Below, one piece after another: positions 43,077 through 51,604 of a stretch of DNA of 64,000 nt. The stretch is from positions 4,154,001-4,218,000 of the forward strand of contig NZ_FMHY01000002.1 of NCBI RefSeq assembly GCF_900090225.1, in the 5' to 3' direction. A program made the position numbers and the translations under genes. Position 1 is the first letter of the stretch. The number at the start of each line of letters is the position of its first letter. This DNA is from Micromonospora eburnea. GTDB taxonomy: Bacteria; Actinomycetota; Actinomycetes; Mycobacteriales; Micromonosporaceae. The notes beneath the pieces were generated by a model. The model saw nothing but the letters and a program-made list of their open reading frames with translations, had not been told where the DNA came from and ran no database searches.

Positions 43077-43930
43077 GCGCTCTTCCCCGTTCCGGTCACG
43101 GCGCCGGAGAGGGCCGTCGCCATCCGCATTCCTTCCGACCAGGCCGCCGGCCCGACCTCGGTCAACCGCAGCGTCGGCCCGTCCACCACGGACCAGGAGA
43201 GGGTGCCCAGGGTCGCCTCGGAGTCCCAGTAGTCCTCGTCGAACCACATGGCGGCCTCGACCGTGCGGCCGGCCTCCCAGATCCGGCACCTGACCTGCGA
43301 GCCGGAGACCCGGTAACCGAGCGTGGCGGCGCGGGCGGCCAGCCGGTTGGGCACCGTGGCGCCGCGAAAGTCGGTGATCGTGGTGTCCCGGTCCCTCAGG
43401 TCGGCGGGCCTGCCCCAGGTGCCCCGGTGTAGTTGCTCGACCCGCTGGGTGACGTCCAGTTCGTCGGCGAACTCGCGCAGGTCGGCCAGGTCGGGCAGGC
43501 GCACCGGGTGAGGCAGCGTGGCGCTGGCCGGCGAGAGCCGGACGGTCTCTCCGTCGAGGTTGACCACGCGCAGGTCACCGGTGTCGGTGACGTCCCGCAG
43601 GAAGCCCGGCTCGGCCGGGTCGTCGCCGAGCACCACGAGGTCGCGCAGCGCGTCCTGCCAGGCCGGGTCCGGCCAGACCCGGGCCAGCAGCCCGGTCGGC
43701 ACGGGCAGCGAGGACACCACCCACGCCTCGACCCGGGCCAGGCACTCGGCGCTGTGCCGGTCCAGCCACTGGGCGAGCTGGCGCAACCGGTCCACCTCGG
43801 GGTCGTCCCGCAGCACCTTCGGCAGCATCTTCAGTGGACGGCCGGTGGCCCGCGGGCCGGTGGATCGGGCCGCCACCTTTCCGTCCACGAGGGAGACCTC
43901 GTACGAGTCTCCCGCCGGTAGCCAGCCCAT
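43073..43930 (-). CDS. DUF4132-like protein, first gene of the MoxR/VWA operon
   Basis: A 285-aa protein starting at ATG 43930 (MGWLPAGDSYEV) with a GGAGGG ribosome site; earlier in-frame codons are not preferred. The segment LPHPVRLPDLADLREFADELDVTQRVEQLHRGTW resembles the C-terminal part of DUF4132 (found in E. coli YehI/MolR), followed by RLAARAATLGYRVS. It is much shorter than YehI (about 1200 aa), so only the C-terminal domain seems present. It overlaps the next gene by 4 nt and opens the operon; the promoter should lie in 43931-44087. Confidence 0.65.
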   Translation of the reverse strand: MGWLPAGDSYEVSLVDGKVAARSTGPRATGRPLKMLPKVLRDDPEVDRLRQLAQWLDRHSAECLARVEAWVVSSLPVPTGLLARVWPDPAWQDALRDLVVLGDDPAEPGFLRDVTDTGDLRVVNLDGETVRLSPASATLPHPVRLPDLADLREFADELDVTQRVEQLHRGTWGRPADLRDRDTTITDFRGATVPNRLAARAATLGYRVSGSQVRCRIWEAGRTVEAAMWFDEDYWDSEATLGTLSWSVVDGPTLRLTEVGPAAWSEGMRMATALSGAVTGTGKSA

Positions 43931-44087
43931 CAGGAACACCCTCCGCAGTGGCGAATCAGTCAGATTTCGTGAGAAATCAGCCACGATCAACGACGCAGGG
44001 CACGCTAACAGTAGTGACCGACACGACCGGGAGCCGTCGGCGGGGGCGGCGGTGGGCGTACCCGGATCGGGGCTGGCAGGACGAGAA

Positions 44088-44118
44088 GGCCGGACCTGCG
44101 GGAGCCGCAGGTCCGGCC
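44088..44118. terminator. Hairpin terminator after the multicopper oxidase gene
   Basis: Perfect 14-bp arms (44088-44101, 44105-44118) with a GAG loop, about 90 nt beyond the oxidase stop. It separates the oxidase operon from the MoxR/VWA operon, which is transcribed in the same direction. The rest of 43931-44206 holds no gene I can support. Confidence 0.7.
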
Positions 44119-44206
44119 GGTGAGCGCGCATCGGGGACGGCCGGCAAGGGTTCGGCGCGAGCCGACGCGGTGACCTAGATCACATTTGGGCGTTAAGCTC
44201 GGCCGG

Positions 44207-46336
44207 TCAGTGGCCGTGGCTTCGGCGTTCGGTCGTTCCGGCCGCGCGGGTGGTGTGCGAGCCGTGGAACGGCGTGGTGACACCGTCGTAGCGGAGCCGC
44301 AGCATCATTCCCTGCTCCGCGTGGGGCAGGTTGTGGCAATGGTTCATCCAGATCCCGGGATTGAGGGCCTTGAACGCCACCTCCCACACCTCCCCCGGGC
44401 GGACGTCGAACGTGTCCAGCCACAACGGGCTGCCCGACGGCGGTGTGCCGTTCCTGGCCAGGACCAGTACGGCATGGCCGTGCAGGTGCCAGGGGTGGGT
44501 CTCCAGGCTCCGGTTGGCCACGGTGAACCGGACGAGGTCACCCTTGGCGACGAGCTGATCCGGGACCGACGGGTGACCACGGCCGTTGACCGTCTGCGCG
44601 TACGCCGGCCGGCCGTCGACCAGGGCCACGCCACGGTCCAACACCATCGTGAAGTGCCGGTCGGCCCGGCTGCCGGCATCGAACGGCACGGCGGCCGGCG
44701 TTCCGTAGCGCAGCAGGTCGAGCTCGGGCCAGCCGGAGGTGTCCTCGACCGCCACGTCCTCGCCGGCGGTGCCGACGTCGGGACGCAGCCGGACGGCGCT
44801 GGCACGATCGTTGTCGAGGACGAGCGCCACCGCGGTGTCCGGCATGACGAAGACCAGGTCGTACCGTCCGCCCGCGGGCAGCCGCAGCCCGACGTCGCCG
44901 ACCTCGCCGGGTTCGTGGAGATCCCGGCCGTCGACGGCCGCCACCCGGAAGGGTGCCCCGGCGAGGGCGAATCGGTGCGGATCCGAATCGGTGTTGATCA
45001 GCCGTAACCGCACCCGGGAGCCGGCCGGAGCGGTGTGGTCGGTGCGCCCGTCCGGATCGGCGAACACGACAGTGCCGTCGAAGGTGTGCACGGGCAGCGT
45101 CAGATCCAGTTGCTCCGGGGCGGCACCGGCCTTGTCCTGCTGTCCGTGTGGCGTCACGACGAGGGTCCCGTACAGCCCCCGGCGTACGCCCCGGTGGGAC
45201 GCCTGGTGGGTGTGGTACCAGTAGGTTCCCGGCTGGTCGGCACGGAACCGGTAGACGAACTCCCCGCCGGGCGTCACCACCTCCTGGGTCACCCCCGGCG
45301 CACCGTCCTCACCGCACGGTACGTCGTAGCCGTGCCAGTGCAGGGTCACGCCGTCCTCGATGTCGGTGTTACGCAGCGTCACCTCGATCAGATCACCCAC
45401 CGTGGCGGTGAGCGGCGGACCGGGTGCCCGGCCGTTGAAGGTCAGCGCGTGGATCTCACGCCCGGACGGCAGCCGGACGGTGGCGGTCTGCGCGGTGAGT
45501 ACGTACTGCCGCCGGATGCCGCCCGGCGCCGGTGCGCCGGCCCCCCGCAGGTCGGCCAGGGACACGGCCGGCTCGGGACGCGACGAGCGCCCGCGACCGC
45601 CTCCGGTGGCGGATTCTGCCGGCATGAACGACAGGGCGACGCCGGTGGCGCCGGTGCCCACCACGATTGCCCCGCCGCCCGCGAAGCTGACGAACCGGCG
45701 GCGCGACAACCCCGGCGTTCCATGCGGGGCCCGGACGGGCGCGATGTCGGTGCCGGTGGTGGTGCCGTCGGTGTCGGTGCCGCCGGTGGTGTCGGCCGGT
45801 GTCGCCAGGACGCGCGCGGTCAGCAGCGTGCCCGCGCAGACGACGGAGCAGGCGATCAGCGCGGTGCTCCAGGTCAACGGGTAGCCGGCCAGGAAGGTCA
45901 CCACGAGCCCGGCCAGGGCCGCGTATCCGGCGGTGAGCAGCAGGACCACGCTGCCTGCGGGTATCCCGTCGCCCGTCACCCGGCCGGCGGGGGCGCCGGC
46001 TTGCGGCGCCGCGGTCTCCGGGTCGCCGGCGTGGTCCGGCCCGAGCGCGCGGCTCGCCGCGAGCAGCCGCGGGCCGGCGACCAGGACGGCGGCCGACCCG
46101 GCGACCGCCAGCATCGGCAGGCCCAACAGCACCTTCTCCTGCACGAACCACCAGCCGCGACCGGCCAGCACGGCCACGGTGGCCACCCGGGCGAGAGCCG
46201 CCAGCACAGCCACGGCGAGCAGACCGAGCGCGAGCCGGGCCCGCCGGGCAGCCGCGGTGGCGCCGGCCGCGAACCACGTGGCGACGCCCAGCAGCGCCAC
46301 CACGTGGTCCACGATGATCAACTGAGCTGTCGTCAT
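44207..46336 (-). CDS. Membrane-anchored multicopper oxidase
   Basis: A 709-aa protein with two parts. Residues 1-180 hold about five membrane segments. A twin-arginine-like motif (SRRRFVSFAGG, 211-220) and a hydrophobic stretch follow. The rest is a two- or three-cupredoxin multicopper oxidase facing outside, with copper motifs HWHG, YWYHTHQ, HPWHLHGH and HCHNLPHAEQGM, so T1, T2 and T3 sites look complete. This class oxidises Cu(I) or phenolics or reduces nitrite; laccase-like activity is the more likely reading. It overlaps the DUF6220 gene by 4 nt. The internal Tat-like signal after a membrane domain is unusual. Confidence 0.88.
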   Translation of the reverse strand: MTTAQLIIVDHVVALLGVATWFAAGATAAARRARLALGLLAVAVLAALARVATVAVLAGRGWWFVQEKVLLGLPMLAVAGSAAVLVAGPRLLAASRALGPDHAGDPETAAPQAGAPAGRVTGDGIPAGSVVLLLTAGYAALAGLVVTFLAGYPLTWSTALIACSVVCAGTLLTARVLATPADTTGGTDTDGTTTGTDIAPVRAPHGTPGLSRRRFVSFAGGGAIVVGTGATGVALSFMPAESATGGGRGRSSRPEPAVSLADLRGAGAPAPGGIRRQYVLTAQTATVRLPSGREIHALTFNGRAPGPPLTATVGDLIEVTLRNTDIEDGVTLHWHGYDVPCGEDGAPGVTQEVVTPGGEFVYRFRADQPGTYWYHTHQASHRGVRRGLYGTLVVTPHGQQDKAGAAPEQLDLTLPVHTFDGTVVFADPDGRTDHTAPAGSRVRLRLINTDSDPHRFALAGAPFRVAAVDGRDLHEPGEVGDVGLRLPAGGRYDLVFVMPDTAVALVLDNDRASAVRLRPDVGTAGEDVAVEDTSGWPELDLLRYGTPAAVPFDAGSRADRHFTMVLDRGVALVDGRPAYAQTVNGRGHPSVPDQLVAKGDLVRFTVANRSLETHPWHLHGHAVLVLARNGTPPSGSPLWLDTFDVRPGEVWEVAFKALNPGIWMNHCHNLPHAEQGMMLRLRYDGVTTPFHGSHTTRAAGTTERRSHGH

Positions 46337-46815
46337 GACGCCGGCTGAGCCGTTCCGGCCGCCGCTCCGGGCACCTCCGCGTCGTCGCCCGCCCCGGCCC
46401 GCCGACCGGTCACCGCGGATCCCGCCAGCACTCGCGCCCGCCGCAAAACGTTTCCGCTCACGGCCACAATGGCCAGACCGTTGACCGCGTGCAGGCCGAA
46501 GACGAGCTGGCCCGCCGTCGTGGTGGTGTCGCCCGTGTCGTTGAACGCCTTGGCGAGCACCGCGACCAGCACCTGGACAATGGCCAGCCCAGCGACCAGA
46601 CCGGCCATCCCGATGAGCCGGCCGGGCATCCGGGCCAGGGCGCCGACGATCGCCATCAGGACCGGCAGGAAAAAGATCACGTACCCCAGCGCGCGATGCG
46701 GCCGAAAGGACTCCTCGTTGGGCGCGGTGCTGAACGCGCCGCTCGCGGCGAAGTAGAACTGCGCCACGACGACCAGCATGAGCAGGGCCGCAAGGCCGAC
46801 AAACAGTTTTCGCAT
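46333..46815 (-). CDS. DUF6220 small membrane protein
   Basis: A 160-aa protein with four predicted membrane helices (starting MRKLFVGLAALLMLVVVAQ), of the DUF6220 type. HRALGYVIFF and FGLHAVNGLAI place histidines inside helices 2 and 4, as in small haem-binding or quinone-linked membrane proteins; that reading is inference. The Ala/Gly-rich tail is cytoplasmic. It is the first gene of a two-gene operon with the multicopper oxidase and may help electron transfer or anchoring. Confidence 0.75.
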   Translation of the reverse strand: MRKLFVGLAALLMLVVVAQFYFAASGAFSTAPNEESFRPHRALGYVIFFLPVLMAIVGALARMPGRLIGMAGLVAGLAIVQVLVAVLAKAFNDTGDTTTTAGQLVFGLHAVNGLAIVAVSGNVLRRARVLAGSAVTGRRAGAGDDAEVPGAAAGTAQPAS

Positions 46816-46901
46816 CGTAGGCTCCTCCAGGTTGGTTCGGTCACCACAGGTGATTGTCGCGTCACCCGATGGCCGACGGCTCGTCGCGCTCGCCGCCGTA
46901 C

Positions 46902-46940
46902 GGGCGGCGGCTACCCACGGGTGCCCGGCAGCCGCCGCCC
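46902..46940. terminator. Hairpin terminator after the MMPL exporter gene
   Basis: Perfect 11-bp arms (46902-46912, 46930-46940) with a 17-nt loop, 4 nt after the exporter stop. The remaining bases before the DUF6220 gene should contain its promoter. Confidence 0.5.
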
Positions 46941-46944
46941 TGCC

Positions 46945-49227
46945 TCATCGGGACGGGACCGGTTCCGCCTCTGTGACGGGACGCAGGTACGTGTCGGGCA
47001 CTCCTTCGACGTGCAACTGGGGCAGACGCCGCTCAATGACGCGGGGAAGCCACCAGTTGCTGCGGCCGAGCAGGTGCATGACCGCCGGCACGAGCAGCAT
47101 CCGGATGATGGTCGCGTCCACCAGGATGGCCGCGACCATGCCCACCCCGAAGACCTTGATGAAGACCTGGTCGCTCGGGACGAGCGCCGCGAAGACGACG
47201 ATCATGATGGCCGCGGCGGCGGTGATCACCCGTCCGGTGCCGGCCAGTCCGGTGACGATGGCCCGGCTGTTGTCCCGGGTACGCACCCACGACTCCCGCA
47301 CCCGGCTGATCAGGAAGACCTCGTAGTCCATGGAGAGGCCGAACAGCAGCGCGAACATGATGACCGGAACGAACGCGGCCAGTGGGGTCGCGTTGTCGAT
47401 GCCGACCAGCCGGCCGGCCCAGCCGCCGTCGAGGAAGAAGGCCACCACCCCGTACGACGCCGCCACCGACAGCAGATTCATCACGGCGGCCGTGAGCGCG
47501 ATGACGACGCTGCGGAACGCCACCAGCAGCAGGATCATCGACACGACGACGACACCACCGATGAGCAACGCGAGCCGGTCGGCGATCAACGTGTTGATGT
47601 CGATCACCGCCGCGGTCGAGCCGCCGACGTGCACCTCCGTGCTCGTGCCCCTGGTCGCGGCCGGGACCACGTCGTCGCGCAGGGTCTGGACGAGGTCCTC
47701 GGTGGCGGCCTCCTGCGGCCCGGTGGTGGGCACGACGGTGATCACCGCCGTGTCGCCGGCGGGATTGAGCCGTGGCGGCGACACCGCCGCGACTCCCGCC
47801 GTGCGGCCGAGCTCGGCCTGCAGCCGCTGGAGGGCCGCGTCGCCGTCGGCCGGCGACACCTCCGCCACGGCCAGCAACGGCCCGTTCTCGCCGGGGCCGA
47901 ATCCCTCGGCCAACAGGTCGTACGCCCGCCGGTTCGACGTGCCCTCGGGGTCGTTGCCGGCGTCGGGAAGACCGAACTGTACGCCGAGGAACGGCGCGGC
48001 CAACACCAGCAACAGGGCGACACTCGCCCCGATGGCGAGCACGTTGTGCCGCCGCACCAGCCCGCTCCAGCGCGCCCAGCCGGCCGATGGCACCAGGTGG
48101 CCGTCGGCGGAGACCCCGGCGGCACGACGCCGTCCCAGCGGCAGTCGGAGCCGGTCGATCCGCGGTCCCAGGTAGCCCAGCAGCGCGGGGAACAGGGTGA
48201 TCGCGGCGATCATCACGACCAGGGTCGCCACCATGGTGACGACGGCGGTGCCGTTCATGATGGACAGGCCCACCACGAAGAGTCCGGACATGCTCACCAT
48301 GACGGTGCCACCGGCCACGAGGACCGACCGGCCGGCGGTGTCGAGCGTCGCCACGGTCGCCGTTTCGGGGTCGAGCCCCACCGCCCGCCACTCCCGGAAG
48401 CGGGTCACCAGCAGCAGCGCGTAGTCGATGCCCAGGGCGACGCCCAGCGCCATGCCGATGATGGGGGCGAAGTCGGGCACGTCCACCACGGCCGCCGCGA
48501 CGCCGACCAGGCTGGCGCTCACCGCCAGCGCGCCGACCGCCATGGCCAGTGGCAGTCCGGCCGCCACCACCGACCCGAACATGATCAGCAAGATCACCGC
48601 GGCCGCGAGCAGGCCGATCATCTCGGACCCGGAGCGGTTCGCCTCGGCGACCTGCACGGCCCGTCCGCCGAGCGCGATCTCCAGCCCGTCGCGCTCGGCC
48701 GCCTCGGCGGCGGCCAGCATCCGTCCGGTGTCCTCGGCCGGCATGTCGTTGGGGTTGGTGACGTCGAGGTAGACGCGGGCGGCGAGCGTCCGGCCGTCCG
48801 GCGCGATGGTGCCCTTCGCGGAGTACGGATCCTCGACCGACGCCACGTGCGGCACGCGTCCCAGCTCAGCGAGCAGCCCGCTGACGCCACTGCGCACCTC
48901 GACGCTGGTGACGTCGTCCGCACGCACCACCACCCGCACCATCTCGCCGGACTGGGCCGGGAACCGCTCCGCCAGCAGGCGCTGTGCCTGCTCCGAATCG
49001 GAGCCCGGCGCGGCGGAGGCGTTCACGAACTCGCCCCCGAAAGCCGCCGACAGGCCGAAGGCGATGACGAGGCCCACGGCCCAGGCGATCAGTACCCGCC
49101 CCCGCCGGCGGAAGGCCAGGCCCCCGAGTCTGCCCAGCGGTCCCGGCCGTGGTGCGTCGGGTGAGCGTCGGTGAGCGTCGCGCGCGGCCCCGGCATCAGT
49201 CGTCGGGACCGTTGTTGGTTGAGTCAC
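46945..49227 (-). CDS. MMPL/RND-family membrane exporter
   Basis: A 760-aa protein with the duplicated RND layout: a membrane helix near residues 47-65, an outer domain (about 70-190), a block of five to six helices, a second outer domain (about 400-540) and a last helix block. Motifs typical of the family are visible, such as GIDYALLLVTRFREW and FGLSMDYEVFLISRVRESW, with the charged residues of the proton path. MMPL proteins export lipids, pigments or drugs. The GTG start at 49227 is 141 nt from the divergent histidine kinase gene, so the two-component system probably controls it. Confidence 0.9.
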   Translation of the reverse strand: MTQPTTVPTTDAGAARDAHRRSPDAPRPGPLGRLGGLAFRRRGRVLIAWAVGLVIAFGLSAAFGGEFVNASAAPGSDSEQAQRLLAERFPAQSGEMVRVVVRADDVTSVEVRSGVSGLLAELGRVPHVASVEDPYSAKGTIAPDGRTLAARVYLDVTNPNDMPAEDTGRMLAAAEAAERDGLEIALGGRAVQVAEANRSGSEMIGLLAAAVILLIMFGSVVAAGLPLAMAVGALAVSASLVGVAAAVVDVPDFAPIIGMALGVALGIDYALLLVTRFREWRAVGLDPETATVATLDTAGRSVLVAGGTVMVSMSGLFVVGLSIMNGTAVVTMVATLVVMIAAITLFPALLGYLGPRIDRLRLPLGRRRAAGVSADGHLVPSAGWARWSGLVRRHNVLAIGASVALLLVLAAPFLGVQFGLPDAGNDPEGTSNRRAYDLLAEGFGPGENGPLLAVAEVSPADGDAALQRLQAELGRTAGVAAVSPPRLNPAGDTAVITVVPTTGPQEAATEDLVQTLRDDVVPAATRGTSTEVHVGGSTAAVIDINTLIADRLALLIGGVVVVSMILLLVAFRSVVIALTAAVMNLLSVAASYGVVAFFLDGGWAGRLVGIDNATPLAAFVPVIMFALLFGLSMDYEVFLISRVRESWVRTRDNSRAIVTGLAGTGRVITAAAAIMIVVFAALVPSDQVFIKVFGVGMVAAILVDATIIRMLLVPAVMHLLGRSNWWLPRVIERRLPQLHVEGVPDTYLRPVTEAEPVPSR

Positions 49228-49282
49228 GGAAGTGATGGTCGCGTCGCCGGCTCGCGCACGCCTCGGTCAGCGGTCGTCAGCT

Positions 49283-49302
49283 CCTACGCAGATTTGCGTA
49301 GG
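49283..49302. promoter_or_regulatory. Palindromic operator between the exporter and the two-component genes
   Basis: CCTACGCA-GATT-TGCGTAGG is a perfect 8-4-8 palindrome, 56 nt from the exporter GTG and 67 nt from the kinase ATG. Its central place in a divergent promoter fits binding by the NarL-type response regulator encoded next door. Confidence 0.65.
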
Positions 49303-49368
49303 TGGCCGGCACCCGGTCACGCCCGTCGTCGTAGCCGGCCACCCGGGCGCGGCAACTATCATCGCGCC

Positions 49369-50613
49369 ATGAGACGCCGAGCGGTGCCGTTCCGCCTGCC
49401 TGCCCTGGCCCAGGACGTCCTGCTCGGGCTCTTCGTCGCCGTGATGCAGGTCCAGGGCACCCTCGCGAAACCCCCGGAGCCGGGATCCCGGGCGGTGAGC
49501 GACCTCGGGCACCTGGGAGTCGTCCTGCTGATCGTCAGTGGCCTGGCGCTGACCGTACGCCGCCGGTGGCCGATGCCGGTTTTCGTCACGGCCGCTCTGT
49601 CCAGCCTGGCGTACTTCGCCATCGGCTTCACGGACGGGCCCGGCTGGATCGGACTCTTCGTCGCCCTGTACACGCTGACCGCCTACGGCGACGGGCGCAG
49701 GTCGTTGCTGATCGCGTACGGCGGCATCGCCGTGCTGGCCACCGGCTGGCTCGTCGCCGCGGCCGACATCGAGCCGGCCGCCGCCGTCGGCTGGGTCTTC
49801 TTCCGGATCGCGGCGTCGGTCATGGCCGCCGCCCTGGGTGAGTCGGTCCGGTCCCGGCGGGTCATCGCGGCCGAGGCCCAGGAGCGCGCTCGACAGGCCG
49901 AACGGACCCGGGAGGAGGAGGCGCGCTCGCGGGTCGACGCCGAGCGGCTCCGGATCGCGCGCGAGGTCCACGACACCGTCGCGCACGCCATCGCGATCAT
50001 CAACGTGCAGGCCGGCGTCACCGCGTACCTGCTCGACAAGCGGCCGGAACGGGCACGCGACGCGCTGGTGATCATTGAGCAGACGAGCGCGCAGGCGCTG
50101 CACGAGATGCGGGCGATCCTCGGGGTGCTGCGCTCCCCGGACAACGGGCGCGTGCCCCACCCCGGCCTGGACCAGATCAACGACCTCGCGGCGATGGCGC
50201 GCGAGGCGGGGCTCGACATCAAGGTCGAGGTGGGGTCGTCGGCGACGCCGCTGCCGAGCGCGGTGGACACCACCGCCTACCGGATCCTGCAAGAGGCGAT
50301 CACCAACGTGATCCGCCACGTCGGCCCGACCCGGGTGACGGTCGCGCTCGACTACGGAACCGATGCCCTGGAGGTCCGGGTGGCCAACGAGGGCGGCCGG
50401 GACGCCTCGGGCGACGGTGCCTCGGTTCCGGACGCACTGGTCAAACAGCGGGCGGTGACGGGCGGCTCGGCCGAGCCGGGGCGGGGGATCCTCGGCATGC
50501 GTGAGCGCTGCGGGCTCCTGGGCGGCGAGCTGACCGCCGGGCCGCGCCCGCGCGGCGGGTTCGAGGTCCGGGCACGGCTGCCGCTGGTTCCGGCCGCGGC
50601 GGTGCGCCCGTGA
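49369..50613 (+). CDS. Sensor histidine kinase (NarL-type partner, HisKA_3)
   Basis: A 414-aa membrane kinase. The first 150 residues hold about five membrane segments with very short outer loops, so it probably senses membrane stress or a lipophilic compound. A charged coiled linker (RVIAAEAQERARQAERTREEE) leads to the HisKA_3 dimerisation domain with the phospho-acceptor His in REVHDTVAHAIAIINVQ. The ATPase domain has N-box EAITNVIRHVG and G-box GRGILGMRERC. The ATG at 49369 (MRRRAVPFRL) begins before the first helix. It overlaps the response regulator by 4 nt. Confidence 0.9.
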   Translation: MRRRAVPFRLPALAQDVLLGLFVAVMQVQGTLAKPPEPGSRAVSDLGHLGVVLLIVSGLALTVRRRWPMPVFVTAALSSLAYFAIGFTDGPGWIGLFVALYTLTAYGDGRRSLLIAYGGIAVLATGWLVAAADIEPAAAVGWVFFRIAASVMAAALGESVRSRRVIAAEAQERARQAERTREEEARSRVDAERLRIAREVHDTVAHAIAIINVQAGVTAYLLDKRPERARDALVIIEQTSAQALHEMRAILGVLRSPDNGRVPHPGLDQINDLAAMAREAGLDIKVEVGSSATPLPSAVDTTAYRILQEAITNVIRHVGPTRVTVALDYGTDALEVRVANEGGRDASGDGASVPDALVKQRAVTGGSAEPGRGILGMRERCGLLGGELTAGPRPRGGFEVRARLPLVPAAAVRP

Positions 50614-51308
50614 ACACGACGGCCACGTCCTCGTCGGGTGCCGCCCCGATCAAGGTGCTGCTCGCCGACGACCAGGTCCTGGTGCGGTCCGGGTTCAAGG
50701 GGCTGCTCGACGTCGAGGACGACATCATGGTGGTCGCGGAGGCCGCCAACGGCGTCGAGGCCGTGGAACGGGCCCGAGCCACCCGGCCCGACGTGGTGCT
50801 CATGGACATCCGGATGCCGGAGATGGACGGGATCAAGGCCACCGGCCAGATCGCCCGGACCCGTGGCCTCGAACAGGTCCGGGTCCTGATCCTGACCACG
50901 TACGACACCGACGCGTACGTCTTCGAGGCGCTTCAGGTCGGCGCGAGCGGCTTCCTGCTCAAGGACGCCGGGCCGGCCGAGCTGTTGCACGCCATCCGGG
51001 TGGTCGCCGCCGGGGAGGCGTTGCTCGCGCCGAGGATCACCCGACGCCTGATCGCCCAGTTCACCGCCGACCGGATCGCCACCCAGGCCGGGAAGGAACG
51101 GCTGAGCGTGCTGACGCAGCGCGAGCGTGAGGTGCTGGCCCTGGTGGGGCAGGGGCTGAGCAACGACGAGATCGGTGCCGAGCTGTTCCTCAGTCCGGCC
51201 ACCGCCCGTACCCACGTCAGTCACGCGATGGCGAAGCTGGGTGCGCGCGACCGCGCACAACTGGTCGTCATCGCCTACCAGACCGGGTTGGTCAGCCCTC
51301 GGCCGTGA
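50610..51308 (+). CDS. NarL/LuxR-type response regulator
   Basis: A 232-aa regulator. The receiver domain (about 14-130) has acidic residues in LLADDQ, the phospho-acceptor Asp in VVLMDIRMPEMDG, the Thr in LILTTYDTD and the Lys in FLLKDAG. The C-terminal LuxR helix-turn-helix is LTQREREVLALVGQGLSNDEIGAELF. The GTG start overlaps the kinase stop as GTGA. The likely target is the divergent MMPL exporter promoter with its 20-bp palindrome. Confidence 0.92.
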   Translation: MNTTATSSSGAAPIKVLLADDQVLVRSGFKGLLDVEDDIMVVAEAANGVEAVERARATRPDVVLMDIRMPEMDGIKATGQIARTRGLEQVRVLILTTYDTDAYVFEALQVGASGFLLKDAGPAELLHAIRVVAAGEALLAPRITRRLIAQFTADRIATQAGKERLSVLTQREREVLALVGQGLSNDEIGAELFLSPATARTHVSHAMAKLGARDRAQLVVIAYQTGLVSPRP

Positions 51309-51332
51309 CCGGCGTGAGGCGCGGGAGACACA

Positions 51333-51350
51333 GTGGGCCGTTCGGCCCAC
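51333..51350. terminator. Short hairpin after the response regulator gene
   Basis: Perfect 8-bp arms with a TT centre (GTGGGCCG-TT-CGGCCCAC), 25 nt after the stop. Likely terminator, though it could also be an operator. Confidence 0.45.
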
Positions 51351-51406
51351 CGACTGCCAGCGCGGCGGCGAAAGGCGAACGGCGATCGCCGCCCAGGCCC
51401 GCTGCC

Positions 51407-51604
51407 ATGCTCCGACGTCTGTCCGCTCCGGTGGCCTTCCTCGTCGTGTTGTCGTCAGCCGCTGCCTGCGGCCCGGCGCCGGCCACAGGTGACTCGAGCC
51501 GGATGTCGCGGAGGCGCGGCCGGAACGATCCGCGGGGCCGGGAGGTTCACCTTCCGGCCCCGTTCGGCGTACGGCCCGCGCCGCTTGACCTCAACCGGGG
51601 TTGA
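51407..51604 (+). pseudogene. Possible truncated lipoprotein gene
   Basis: An open frame of 65 codons starting MLRRLSAPVAF with a typical lipoprotein signal: positive N-terminus, hydrophobic core and the lipobox LSSAAAC. Right after the cysteine the sequence becomes Arg/Pro-rich (SRRRGRNDPRG) with no domain and stops. It reads like the 5' end of a lipoprotein gene fused to non-coding sequence. No strong ribosome site is visible. It may be a chance frame. Confidence 0.3.

Noticed and set aside
40875..43232. 785-codon plus-strand frame opposite the 1689-aa protein
   Set aside because: Val/Gln/Gly-rich low-complexity translation without domains; the minus-strand frame is longer and is coupled on both sides.
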